Assembly: GCA_002914805.1 (NCBI GenBank)
Contig: JXTB01000138.1
Location: 7,759-71,758, forward strand
Direction of reading: 5' to 3'
Length of the DNA: 64,000 bases
Origin: Parasponia andersonii
Taxonomy: Eukaryota; Streptophyta; Magnoliopsida; Rosales; Cannabaceae
Position numbers and translations under genes: made by a program. The notes under the pieces were generated by a model. That model was not told the origin of the DNA. It was given only the letters and a program-made list of their open reading frames with translations, and ran no database searches. Shown piece by piece: positions 50,616 through 63,238 of this stretch (the first letter of the stretch is position 1; every line of letters begins with the position of its first letter).

Positions 50616-53600
50616 ATGGATAAAATGTGGATTTCGGCCGATAGATTATTGATTGAGTATAGAAATGGAGTTGAGATCCTTTTGGAGTTTATTATAGAGA
50701 ATGCAAAAGATCCTAATATCATCATGTGTCCTCGTGTTAAGTGTGAAAATTTAAATAAGTTAAGTGTTAAGACAATAAAAGAACATTTATTTTTCAATGA
50801 ATTTGATCAAAGTTATAAGCAATGGATTTAGCATGGTGAAGAGTTTGAAAGGACCCCGTTTTCATCAGGGAAAAGTTTAGAGAGGATTATGACTTAGATA
50901 TTAAGGATGATCTTTTCGATATGATTTGTGATGCATAATATGAAGCAGATATAGATCCTATAAAGTTTAAGGAGCTGCTTACTGATGCTGAAAAACCAAT
51001 TTATCTAGATTGTACAAGATTCACAAAATTATCTACTCTGTTTAGATTGTATAATCTAAAAGTAAGGCATAGATGGAGCGATAAAAGTTTTTCAGACTTA
51101 CTTGCTTTACTAGGGAAGTTGTTGCCAAAAGACAATGGAATGCCACATTCATTTTATGAGACTAAGAAAACTTTATGTTCTTTAGACATACAATATAAGA
51201 AAATTCATACTTGCCTAAATGATTGTATATTATATCAGAAGAAATTTAAGGATGCAATTTCTTGCCCCTATGTGGTGAGTCATGATGGCAGCATGAAAAG
51301 AACTCTAAAGAGGTTAGGGATGGAATGCTTACAAAAGTATTATGGTATATTCCTCTAATTCACCAATTTATCCGTCTATTCCAAAGTCGTGAGTATGCTA
51401 AAGATTTAATGTGGCATGCGAATGAGAGAATAGAAGATGGTCTTTGACATCCAGCTGATTCACTGACTTGGAAGACAATAAATTAAAAATGGCCTACTTT
51501 TGAAAGTTATCCAAGAAATCTTCGTCGAATTAATCCTTTCACTTCTTTTAGTAGTAAGTATAGTTGTTGGCCTGTAATACTTGTCATATATAATCTCCTT
51601 TCTTGGCTGTATATAAAAAGAAAGTTTACACTTTTTACAATGTTAATATCAGGACCTAGATAACATAGTAATGACATTGACGTGTACTTAGCCCTATTGG
51701 TTGATGATTTGAACACGTTGTAGAATAATGATGTTAAAGCTTATGATGCCTATAAGGAAGAAGAATTTAGTCTTAAGGCTTGTATTATTATGGACTATTA
51801 ATGACTTTCTTGCATATAAAAATTTATCAGGGTATTCTATTAAAGGATATAAAGCTTGCCTAATTTGTGAGGAGAATACAAATTGTCAATTCTTAACACA
51901 TGCTAGAAAAGTTGTATATATGGGCCATACGAGGTTTTTACCTAGCAAACATGCATATAGAACTTGGAAAAAAAGTTTTTAATGGTTCCCAAGACTTTGA
52001 GATAGCACCACAATTTTTGATTGGGGGAGACATATTAGAAAAAATTTCAAAACTTGAATTTAGATTAGGAAAAATAAAAATAGCTGCAAATAATAAAAAG
52101 AGAAAACAAAGTAGTAAAGTGAAAGTTATGAAAACATCTAAGGGTTGCTGGAAGAAAAAATCAATATTTTTTGAATTGGAATATTGGCAATATTGACTTG
52201 TGAGACATAACTTAGACGTTATACATATTGAAAAGAATATATATGATAATATAATTGGTATTTTATTAAACATTCCTAGAAAGAATAAGAATGGGATTGG
52301 TGCTCATATGGACTTTATTGATGGGTATTCACAATAAGTTAGCTCTGAAGATTCGTGATAAACGAACATATCTACCACCAGCTTGTTATACACTGAACAA
52401 AGAAGAACAATGTCAGTTGTGTCAGTCTTTATTTGAGATAAAGTTTTCCGACGGCTACTCTTCTAATATAAAAGATCTTTAGTAGATATGGATAATTTGA
52501 AAATAATTGGACTTAAATCCCATAATTGCCATATGCTAATGCAATATTTATTGCCTATTGCGATTCGGTCAATACTACCAAAGAATGTTCAATATACGAT
52601 CACGAGATTATGTTTGTTCTTTAATTCTATATATTACAAGGTGGTTGATGTATCTAAGCCGGATGAATTACAACGAGATGTTGTCATAACTTTGTGTATG
52701 TTTGAACAGTATTTTCCTCTAGTATTTTTTGATATAATGATATATCTTTTTGTCCATTTGGTAAGAGAAGTTAAATTATGTGGTCCTATTCTTTTTCGAT
52801 GGATGTACCCATTTAAGAGAAAGATGAAGATTTTTAATGGTTATGTTAGAAATCGAAGTCGATCAGAAGTATGCATTGTAGAATATTAAATTGCGGAAGA
52901 ATCTATTGAGAGAAAGATGACGATTTTTAAAGGTTTTGTTAGAAATTGGAGTCGATTAGAAACGTGCATTGTAGAATGTTATATTACTGAAGAAGCTATT
53001 GAGTTTTGTTCAGAATACTTATCGAAAGTAGTAGCAATTGGACTTCCTTTGTGGTACCCAAGATTCTCACATGTATATTAACCCAATAATAAACAGGTTC
53101 TAATTACATATTAGGCATCCAGAAGTCGTTAATACTAGTTTCATAGTAACATACTCATTCATTATGTTATGTGCATTTACATACATGTTATTACACTAAT
53201 GATAGTCGAAGTGTCCCAATGCAGTGTAAAGGTTCAATACTCTCAGAGAGAGAGAGCTCGGTGTGCTAAAAGAACAAAGAATATAATTATGAAAGTAATA
53301 CTATATTTGCATTATTAATTGGAGTACAATTGACTCATTTATATGCTTAATGCTTGGTTATGGGGCTAGGTTCTACCAAATTATAATAAGATTGGTCATA
53401 TAGGATCATAAGTCAAAGTATGACTAGTTGTCACTTTCTAAGGTAGGATTCACCAACTTTGGCTATACTTGGGTATATAGGAGTGACCAATAATGTGGTG
53501 ACTATGGTAAGGATGTTTTAGAGCTGAATACATGGAAAGCAGTATGTAAAATACCCAAAATACCCCTTAGAATTTAAGTTATACGTTTTCTTAGCCATTA

Positions 53601-56600
53601 AGTGTTGATTTTGGTCAAATCTAGTCATTCACTTTCTCTTTCTCTCCAGCCATGATCTAAAATTCTCCAATGCTTTTTCTGACTTACTAAACTTCTCTCA
53701 AACATTTCTCAGAGTTTCCAAATGGTAGAACTCAAATTGGTGCCCTAGAAAGTAAGATACACCAAAACTAGTCAAGGTAATTCTATTAAGTTCTTTTTTC
53801 TAAGTCTTATCCTTTAATTTTAATTCTCTGCTTATTCTCACTTAAATAATGATTTTTGCAGATCTTCTTAAGTCCAAAAATCTAATTCTAAATCTAGAGA
53901 ATCAATTTGGTGGAGGTAGAAGGCAAGAACTCCAACAAAAGCTCAAACTAGTCAAAGTGAGCATTATGTATAATTTTGAACTTGTAGTTAATTTCTTTTG
54001 TGTTAGCCCTTAAACCAAAGCAATTCTTTGATTAATAATAGTCCTAGAAACCCTTATATATTGCTGGAATATAGAATTTAAGTAGAGAATGCAAGTTACA
54101 CTAAGAGCCCTAAATTTACTAATTGTGTATTCAAGTGTTTCCGTGGGTGTATTAAGTTTTCTATACTTCTAATCTGATTTTCTCAACTTGCAATAGATAT
54201 GTCATGGATTCTATTATTTATTCCATTAATTTAGTTGATGTTTATAGCCATAGATAAGTGCACAAATTGTTTTCAACTTATCTAACCCCAAAAAGATTTG
54301 AATATGCTTTTATGTTATCTTAGATGTTTCTTTGATGTGTATATGTGGGAATTAGATTGTTAATTGTTATTGTAGATTTAAAACTATGATTTTAATCATG
54401 TGGGAATGTCTTAAAAATAGGGGAAGTGATGTCCAAATGTTTTTAAAATGAAATGGCACCATTTAGGAGCAAATGGACTAGTTTTTACAAAATTATATAT
54501 CGTTTTAGACCATTTTGTGCTGATGAAGTAGCATTTATATTTTAATACTTTTGAATAGTTTTTCAATTCTAGTTGTTGATTTCCAAGTGTCTTAAGTAAT
54601 TTATACGCTTCTGAGTCATTTTAAGACCAAGTTTCATAAATTGGTAAAAGTTATGATTTCGGTCTCATTCAAGAATCTTGATGCATTTTTTTTTGCAAAA
54701 TGTGCACATTGAATAATAGTAATTTATGACAAGTGATTAGCACACCAATCTCTAGAGGATATTGACTCTTTTCACTATCAATTTCTATTTAGGACACGAG
54801 ATATGTAAAGACTTACAACTGCATCACAAGAACTATATAGAAGATGTATTTATGTGAAACTTACTTATTCCTGAAAGTTATGAAATGACATGTGCATGGC
54901 ACGTTTTGCATGCAAATGGAGACTTTTATTATAAGAGTATTTTAAAGTGAGTACCATTGTACCAATTTTATAAGATATGTTTTAATGGTAATTGTTAGTC
55001 TATCAGAGTTGAATAGGTAAGTCTGTTGATGCATACTCTCCCGTTGAAGCGGGATTTGCGGATCTTATAATGTGTCTCGTTGAAGCAGGACAGAATTAGC
55101 GCGGTGTGGAATGCTCTTTTGATAAGAGAAGAAGTTTTCAAAAAAAACCTCACACGACGGTCGCACCTTATTTTTACTCTTGGCCAGAGTTTCCGCCCAA
55201 TGTTATCACGGTCTATCGACTTATGGGACAAACAATGTGCTAAGGGGCCCAACTAAGAATAATTTTTAAGAAAAAAGTATGTAATCAAATGTTTAAGAAA
55301 GAAAATGGTACAATAGGAACTTTTTGAGATTTTAAAGCATTCATAAGCATGTATAGTTTTTACTTACTAGGCTTTAGCTCATTTTAGTCTTTGATGCAGA
55401 TGAGGAGGTACATTTTGGTATTGACTAGCTGGTTGTCTGGTTTATCTTTTGTCGCCATGATCATACAGATGTAGACGAGCTTGACCTGTGGGCGATATTT
55501 TTATTTTGCGATATTCTAGTGTAATATAAATATTACTGCTGATGGCAAAATAGACTGATGAAAACCTCTTTTGATTGTACATTTTGTAAAGACACTTTTA
55601 ACAAGAAATGCCATGCGGTTGCTTTTGTTTAAAGGTTTTAGAAAGTTCAAAATTGCCCACCTTTTTATCAAAATAAAAGTTATGGTAGAACAAAGAATAA
55701 TATTTCATAGTGTGACTATATATGACAATATGGTTAAGTTAGGGGGTGTTACATCCTTATGTTACTCAAAATATGAATGCTAATAGAAGTATAAGTCATG
55801 GTGTGGTGTTTATAGTCACACATCAACAACTAGACTAAGCACATCATAATGTCTTGCAAAATTAGCAGAAGTGCAACCTTTTATCGAGTAAGTTATGTTG
55901 TAAGTTAACTTGAAATTAATTAGATATAAGATTCCGTATTCTTAATGGAATTAATACTTTGATGCTTTTATGAAGGAAACATATTAATTGGATAAAGACA
56001 AATTTCCCAACTAAATCAAAAAGAGAGAAATGGATCCATGACGAACACCATCGTACTTTTTTTAGATAGTTTAGGCAACAAGTAAATGAAAAATTGTTTT
56101 GATCTATATTTGATTCAGTTTATTATAATATAGGTGTTTATATATTTATTTGACTTCTCTATTTTATCTATAATAGATCGTGGTTGAAATGGATAAGGCA
56201 ACACATAGTGTATCTAATACATTGAAATAGATATTACGTGAACTTTCATTGGATGTAATTAAGTATTTTGGCTATCTAATTAGTGGTATTCAGTTTAGTA
56301 CTAGAGACCACGATAACATAAGAACTACTCAAAATAGTGGTATAAGTATAATGGCTAGGACCATGCATTTTTCAAGTACTAAAGACAAATCTAATTGAGA
56401 GTGATATGATCTATTATGGGATTATCAAAAAAATTTGGTAAATTGATTATGTTGCATTTTGATTACTCGTGTTAATGCTTGAATGGGTAGAGAATAGTAA
56501 TAGAGAAAAGGAAGATGAGCTTGGGTTCACTTTAGTGGATCTAAACCGAATTGGTCATAAGGATGATCCTTTTATAATGGCAACACAAGCTAAATAAGTT

Positions 56601-56810
56601 TTTTACATCAATAACCCATTTGATGCTCGATGGTCAATAGTTCTTGCAAATAAAATAAAGGAATATCACACAAAAGGAGTAAATAAAGAAGAAAATGAAG
56701 CACTTGTCTCACATGAAATATTTTTAAAAGGAACATTGATGGAGTCTTTGGTAGAAGACACCTTAGATGGTGAAAATAGTTATTTAAGAGATGATGGTGA
56801 AGGTGTTTAA
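50616..56810 (+). pseudogene. TNPD-type CACTA transposase relic
   Basis: It begins MDKMWISADRLLIEYRNG (50616), the transposase-associated domain that usually opens these proteins, with MCPRVKCENL and an HGE motif behind an in-frame stop at 50829-50831. The Transposase_21 region follows: RHRWSDKSFSDLLALLGKLLP (51047-51358), WHANERIEDG and HPADSLTWK (about 51411-51480), SCWPVILVIYNL (about 51560), LLWTINDFLAYKNLSGYS (51728-51982), NLDVIHIEKNIYDNIIG (about 52208-52260). DUF4218 is clear at 52488-52889 (GLKSHNCHMLMQYLLPIAIR, FRWMYPFKRKMK). A solo LTR then interrupts at 53050-55753. After it come EKWIHDEHHRTFFR (about 56020) and a DUF4216 part (TQNSGISIMARTMHFSSTKD, about 56330; DELGFTLVDLNRIGHK, about 56515), ending near 56810. 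Stops and frameshifts are scattered, so it is inactive. Confidence 0.87.
53050..55753. mobile_element. Solo LTR (long-LTR family A), 2704 bp, inside the CACTA transposase
   Basis: Starts TGTGGTACCCAAGATTCTCACATG and ends GGGGGTGTTACA, here reported by its ends only. The 5-bp target duplication TCCTT is perfect (53045-53049 and 55754-55758). Its left end and a GA-rich stretch near 53245 match, in reverse complement, the high-coordinate part of the LTR at 41486-44397, so the two are family members in opposite orientation. There is no internal coding region. It entered the transposase just after the DUF4218 part. Confidence 0.85.
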
Positions 56811-59661
56811 ATTGATAATAAGGGAAAGAAAACAACTTAATTGTATAGGTAATTGATTCTTATTTTACTTTTATGTCATTTGATTGTTTATAATATATTT
56901 ATTCTCTATTTCATTTCATTTTTTATTTGTAGTGCTTAACAAATATTTTTTTCATTATGTTTGGGTACTTATGACATAGATAGTGATCAAGATGATGACA
57001 TTCGTGAATTCACTCTATCACAACATAAAAAGAGATAACCAAAGAATAAAAAAGGGACAACTCAAATGAAAGAGTTGATAAAAAGAAAAGAAGGAATAAT
57101 GAAAAGGAAACATCACATATAATGAATAGGGACAATCAATTGGGGACGAAGATAGATATTTATCAAGCTTTTGTAGTCTTAAAGTCCGTCGAATAGTGTC
57201 AATCAATATCAACACTTGGCCTTATATCCCAAGAGATAATAACGATGAAATTTGGGAATCAATTCTGGTAAAACCTATACCAATCTATCCTATTGTTATG
57301 ATATGAGATACTTTAATTGATTGTACGATTATTTTTTGTATATTACAGGAGACATTTGTAGTACCAGAAGAAGGTAAAAAAAAGATTATGTCTAGTTATG
57401 GTAGAATGTGAAAAAAATATTATGTCTAGTTATGGTAGAATGTAGAGAGATTTTAAGACTTTAATAACATCATAATTGATTTACAAATATAAAGATACTT
57501 GCCTTTAGTTATTGGAACACCCTCTGTCATCATATATTGAATGAATAAATGATGAAGTTTGGAAAGATTTTGTAAAGAGTAGACTATCAAAAGAATGGAT
57601 GCAACTCAAGAAAATTCAACAAGAAAGAAGAGCAAACAATATTTCCCATATTATTTGTCTTGTGGAGGTTACATTGCGCTAAAGGAAAAACTTCAACAAA
57701 AAAGGGTGAAATTAAATATGATAGAGCTGATTTTTGGTCATAAGCACGCATTTCTCAGAAATGAGAATATACTGAAAATATCAAAGTGGTCGTTGATAGA
57801 ATAGTAAGTATTCACTTAATTCTATTTATAGGATGGTTTTAATTCAATTATTTTACTTGGGATTGCCTATAAGTTATCTTCTATATTTGTTTTGTATGAG
57901 GATTACACTCAACAATATAGAGAGGGAAAGATTTAGATTGAAGGGAGTAATGATATTTTAACTATGGCTTTAGGCAATCCTGAACAATCTGGACGTGTAA
58001 CAGGAATGGGCAAACATATCATTCAGTCATAATTTTTCACACTCCTCCTCCGTCAAGAAAACTACAATTCAATTTGAAGTAATGGTAAACAAAAAAAAAA
58101 AAAAGAAAAGAAGATGGAGTGATTGTTAAAAGAATGACGAGAAAAGTTTCAAATAGAAATAAATGAGATTCGTGTGGTACAACAAAATGAAGTTGATGGT
58201 TCTAATACAACTCCACGTTCAAGTCCAAAAGTTCCTCAAGAGAATATCAAAGGAAACAAGCACATATAAATATAGAAGTTCCTAAGTAGAATGTCAAAGG
58301 GAGCAAACATATGTGGATGTAGATATTTGTGTGAGAATGTTAACATAAGGCAAGAAGGTATATCATTCTTACTTGTTACTATAATATAGATTCTTACTTG
58401 TTACTTGTTACTATAATGTATATTTCAATTTTTATTTTACAGAACTGACCTTGCAAGTTTGCAGTGGAATCTTGTGATAATATTGCTGCTATAGGATATG
58501 TACAAGACTCACTAAATAGGACATTTCTCCATGGGAGAGAGATTGGAAAGAGTAACTATTGTGTATCAATAGAAATAACACTTAACCATAATGCTCCTTT
58601 TCTAATTCCAAATCCAGACGACCCAAACACATCAAATGTTGGTCTAGCACTTGGATCCCACGTTACATGGCCCGAGTGTCTTATCATTTTTGACATTGAT
58701 CTAGTAAGTTTTTATCTATATTTGGATACATATATTTTGTATATCCATATTTCTTTGAGATTCTAAGTAACTATATTTTATTTGTAGGTTATTGATGAAA
58801 AAAAAAAGAGACAACCAAAACAGATATCTATTTCTCAACCAGCACCTCCTCTAACACAATAGAAAACACATCCATCGCCTAGAAATAAAGAATCATCTTT
58901 TACACAAGCACAACAAAATGGAGCTAATCACCCAGTTTCAATTAGACTACTATTGAAGAGTATTCTCTAATGGGATGACGGTGATTTCGTTAATGTTCCA
59001 TTTGATGAGGACATTTTTGGTCAAGTTTCTCGATCATCGGTGTTCAAAAATGACATTTTTTAATTTAGCAACCTAGAGATGATCGGGGCTGTTCCTACAT
59101 TATACATGACGTAATACTTTAATTACACATAATCATAATAAGCATTGGTAGTACATAAACTTTTTATGCAATTTGTATAATCTTATAAATAATGTTGTAT
59201 GTGATTATACCGCATTATGGTACAACTTGGCCATCAACATATATATATGTTCATAGATCCAAATAATATTACTATAAATAGTAGTCCATGAGAGACTCAT
59301 GCTGAATTTTTGTCAGCACGGATGCGTATATCTATGACGTCACCTTGTTCCATGGAATCATGTGTAAGATTTAGAACTTACTTACTAATTGCAAATTTCT
59401 TTTGATTTTATTAATCTTTGTAATAACTTATTTATGATTTTTGTTAATAATTGAATACTTAGGGAGTATTGGATGTTACTTTTCATTTATTCTCCCAAAA
59501 AATATATTTAGTCTCTAGATCATTTTTTTCTAATATTTTATTACTGTTATACATTTTACATAAACTAATAGAAATATGTGTTTCTAATTTTATATACATC
59601 AATAAAAAGGGCATTTCGATTATATAATGACTTAAAAGGATCAAAAGGATACAAAGCTAAT

Positions 59662-60344
59662 TGTTACGCATCGCTCATTTGGCTCCCAAAAATCTAAATG
59701 TTATTGCTCATGGCTCTAAGGTCTTCTATATATACTGCTTACCCAAAAAGATTGAGGAAGACCCTAGAATGTGGTGGACACTTCTAGAGTGATCAAGAGA
59801 GGTCTTGTCCATGCTAGAAGACTCTAGTTGGTGCTAGTAAGTCCTAGAAAGTTCTAGATAAGGCCGAATGGTGCTAGATAGGTTGGACGGTCGTAAAAGC
59901 TCCTAGAATAACTTAGAAGAGCTAAGATGGTGGGTGAACCTCTTAGAAGGATTTAGACCATGTTTGTTCTAGAATTCTCTATGTAAATATCTATGTAGAT
60001 ATTATCACTTTATTTGAGAATATTCTTAACCATTAGTATATTTGATAATATTCTTGATCATTTGTAAGATCATACCACTTGGCACGATCATAATCCTTGG
60101 TTTGTTTAGGCTTTACCTATATAAAGGATCCCTTGGATTCATTTGTATACAAATCCCATTTGTGAGAGTTACAAGTATTTTAAGAGTAATACAAAGCTCT
60201 CATTCATCTAAATTCTCTCATCCTTACCACTTTGTCTCAAAAGCTTACTCTAAGTCTCTTTCTTGAGTGTTGGTACGCTGACTTAGTGCGACGGACTGTA
60301 CTAAGTGTCGCACAATTGTCTAGTTTAAGGCTAGGGTCGTGACA
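59662..60344 (+). mobile_element. Solo LTR (family B), 683 bp, first copy
   Basis: Starts TGTTACGCATCGCTC and ends GGGTCGTGACA. It is flanked by TAAT on both sides (59658-59661 and 60345-60348). A TATA-like CTATATAAAGGA lies about two thirds along, followed by CTCATTCATC- and CTCTCATCC-type sequence as in LTR leaders. It is highly similar over its whole length to the copy at 60757-61412, in the same orientation. No internal region lies between copies that would make them one element: the 412 bp between them are CACTA second-gene sequence. Confidence 0.82.
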
Positions 60345-60756
60345 TAATGGTCCGGTTTATAAGCATCTCAATAAGGTATATAAATGAATTGTCTTATATA
60401 TATCTATATATATATATATTTGTTGATTATATGTTGTTCATTCTAACTTGTTATGTATTTTTTTTCTATTTATATGTAGTGTCCTAGACAACCATCACAT
60501 GTAGAATACGGTTTTTATGTATGCAAATATATGAGTGAGATCATTGAACAAGTTAACATTCGATCATTTCTCACTACAAGGGTATATGCCAATTTAATAT
60601 ACAAGTTCAATTTTAACATATAATATTGCACATTTTAAAATAAAATTCCATATTCTAACAAACTTGTTATTTTCCAAATGCATAGTTCCAAGAACAAACA
60701 TTCTACATAATGTATGATATAACTACAGTTCGTGAACAATGGGTTGAAGAGCTTAT

Positions 60757-61412
60757 TATTACGCCCCGCTCGCTTGGCTTCCAAAAATCCAAATATTGTT
60801 GCTCATGGCTCTAAGGTCCTCTATATATACTGCTCACCCAAAAAGATTGAAGAAGACCCTAGAACATGGTGGATACTTCTAGAGTGATCGAGAGAGGTCT
60901 TGCCTATGCTAGAAGACTCTAGTTAGTACTACTAAGTCTTAGAAGTCACTAGACAAGGCCAGATAGTGCTAAATAGGTTGGACGGTCTTAGAAACTCCTA
61001 GAATGGCTTAGAAGAGGCAAGATGGTGGGTTAACCTCTTAGAAGGATCTAGACCATGTTTTGTTCTAGAATTCTCTATGTAAATATCTTTGTAGATATTA
61101 TAACTTTAGTTGAGAATAATCTAGACCTTTTGTAAGATCATGCCACTTGGCACGATCCTAACCCTTGGTTAATTTAGGCTTTGCCTATATAAAGGACCCC
61201 TTGGGTTGATTTATACACAAGTCCTATTTGTGAGAGTTGTAAGCATTCTAAGAGAAATACAAAACTTTCATTCACCTAAACTCTCTCATCCTTACCACTT
61301 TGTCTCAAAAGCTTACTCTAAGTCCCTTTCTTAAGTATTGGTAGGTTAATTTAGTGCGACGGACTGTACTAAGTGCCATACGATTGTCTAGTTTAAGGCT
61401 AGGATCGTGACA
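60757..61412 (+). mobile_element. Solo LTR (family B), 656 bp, second copy
   Basis: Starts TATTACGCCCCGCTC and ends AGGATCGTGACA, with TTAT on both sides (60753-60756 and 61413-61416). The TATA-like CTATATAAAGGA lies near 61187. Because each copy has its own target duplication and CACTA coding sequence lies between them, these are two separate insertions rather than the two ends of one element. Confidence 0.82.
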
Positions 61413-61719
61413 TTATGGATTATATTGGTTGAGGTTATCCTTTTATCTCACTTGATCATGACTTATCCTGATATGTATGTAGCTTTTAGGTTGATGTACT
61501 TATTTTTAACCAAATTTGTTAACTTAGATTATGCATATAACTTGTTAGCTTATTATTAGTAGTTAAATTTTTAACTAAGCCTTAATTACATTGTGCTTTT
61601 GCGAATATACATCTAGTGTTATATGTATATTTTCATGACTTTGTAATTCTGCTTTTTGTAAATGAAATCCAGAGAGTTTGAATGAATTTTAATTAAAAAT
61701 CCCATAGAAAATGTTTACC

Positions 61720-62035
61720 ATGTCGCCAGAAAAGCGAAGTAATATATATACCACATTATCAGAAAAGTGACGTTATAGACATACGATGTCATCAAAAAAG
61801 CGACATCATATGTCTACGATGTCACTAGAAAAATGGCATCATATGTCTACCATGTCACTAGAAAAATGACGTCGTATATCTACAACATCGTTTTCTGGTG
61901 ACGTCATAGATATACGACGTCACTTTTCTGGCAATTTGAAATCTAAGACTTTTAATAATGCCTGGATAGACGTCACTTTGGTGGGCAATGTCATATATCT
62001 TTGACGTCAACAAAAAAGTGATGTGAAATCCTATT
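61720..62035. repeat. CACTA right subterminal repeats
   Basis: A run of related motifs: CATGTCGCCAGAAAAGCGA, CATTATCAGAAAAGTGACGTT, GATGTCACTAGAAAAATGGCAT and GACGTCACTTTTCTGGCA, in both orientations and spaced about 30-40 bp. Many positions that read CG at the left end read TG or CA here, suggesting loss of methylated CpG. Confidence 0.8.
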
Positions 62036-62047
62036 TTTCTTATAGTG

Positions 62048-63238
62048 CATGATTCTAGCACTCTCCCATTTGAGATGCCTTTTACTTTAAATAGTAAAAG
62101 TATTAAAAGACCTTATAAAAGCTAATGTGTCCATACCTTAAAAAAGTAAATTAATTTAAAGCTAATAAGTCCATATTTTATTAAATAGATCTTTTAAATA
62201 GGAAAAATGTCTTATGAAATTCATCCTTTTGGGCTCTAAAAAATTTTGTAAGCTATATCAAATATGCCTTCAATGTCATCACATAATAACGAAAAACACA
62301 AACCCAGAGAAGAAAAATGAGAAAAGGAGGAGGGTATATAGGTGATTAAGATCTGGGTAAGAAATGTTAAGTAGCCAAGATCGAGGTATGGATAGACATT
62401 GAAGTTTCTATTTTGGACCCAGATTATTTGAACTTTCCGTCGTTATTGGATAACATTATCATTATCGGCAAAAGGGCAAGGATCATCACTGTCATTGGAA
62501 GTGGGGATAGTTATCATTGTCGAACTTCAACGATGTTGTCTATGTCAGAGAAAAGACAAAAAATTACAAACGGCCATGAGAAAATGATAATTTATTATTT
62601 TCAACTTTAATGAAGGATTTTTGGAATTCTTTCCATAACTTATTTTCAACCTTTTCTGAAATAAGCTACCAATCATAGTTTTAACTCGTTGTTTTATTTT
62701 TACAATTTTTAAAATGATAAAATTATTTTTGAATTAGAAACCAATTAGGCCATTAGATTTTACTTTGAAAAGGCTATTCTTCAATTAACCTTATTTTTTT
62801 TCTTTTTTTTTTATTTTTATTAAAAGAAAATATAATCATTGCTTTGAACTTTCCATTGCTCCTCGTAATCATAATCGTGCCTTCCCCCGATTTAATTTAT
62901 ATTCATTCAAGGATAACAAGATAGTTATCTATATGGCCATTTGGTCTGAATAGTAGTTGGGCATAAGAATGGGAATTTGAAAATGCCATGTTTATTTCTA
63001 GTTTTGTCTTTTTAAGCCTATGAAAGTGAAGCACAACTCAGTTTTTTTCCTCAACTCACTAGGTCAAAATTAACTCATTCCTAGCAAGTAGTTTTGCCAT
63101 TACCCACCATTTAAATCTCTAACCAAAAAAAGAGAAGAAGAAAAGGAGTCCTCGTCTTGTTCAAAGAGAAGTATCTGCCTCAACCTTGACCTTTCTTCTC
63201 CAGTGAACATCTTTACCAGAATAGTTATGGAGTTATCA
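62048..63238. other. AT-rich spacer right of the CACTA element
   Basis: No gene, RNA gene or recognised repeat is supported. Short open frames here are not backed by any motif. Confidence 0.6.

Larger units (their letters stand above)
56940..61430 (+). pseudogene. CACTA second gene relic: plant En/Spm (Ptta) domain, DUF8039 and Ulp1/C48-like protease domain
   Basis: Block 1 (about 57120-57260) reads YLSSFCSLKVRRIVSININ and DEIWESIL, the linker typical of plant En/Spm proteins. Block 2 (about 57560-57800) has the KIQQERRANN and EKLQQKRVKLN type motifs of the Ptta domain. Block 3 (58464-58710) matches DUF8039: IAAIGYVQDS, FLHGREIGKSNYCVSIE, VGLALGSHVTWPECLI. Block 4 is a Ulp1/SENP-like C48 cysteine protease: a weak HIYMFIDPNN (about 59235-59270), then, after an intron-like gap, CPRQPSHVEYGFYVCKYMSE (about 60481-60540) and ITTVREQWVEEL (about 60721-60755). 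The usual catalytic ECGYYV cysteine reads tyrosine here. Two solo LTRs split block 4. Several stops are present. Confidence 0.75.
49113..62047 (+). mobile_element. CACTA (En/Spm) DNA transposon, near full length, decayed
   Basis: The left end reads CACTACTATAAAACAGGGC and the right end, in reverse complement, CACTATAAGAAAAATAGG; both show CACTA with a related short inverted repeat. Flanking triplets are AAT and CAT (2 of 3 match). Subterminal repeats built on GTCGC/GCGAC and GACGTC motifs lie at 49190-49420 and 61720-62035. Inside are a TNPD-type transposase relic (50616-56810) and a second gene (about 56940-61430), both on the plus strand. Three solo LTRs (53050-55753, 59662-60344, 60757-61412) are nested in it. 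Without them the element is about 8.9 kb. Multiple stops make both genes non-functional. Confidence 0.88.

Noticed and set aside
59662-61412. The two family B LTRs as the ends of a single small element such as a TRIM
   Set aside because: Each copy has its own 4-bp duplication and the sequence between them carries CACTA second-gene motifs, so they are separate insertions.
49113-62047. CRISPR-like array from the regularly spaced subterminal motifs
   Set aside because: The motifs vary, occur in both orientations and lie inside CACTA ends; no spacer-repeat regularity or cas gene exists in this plant DNA.
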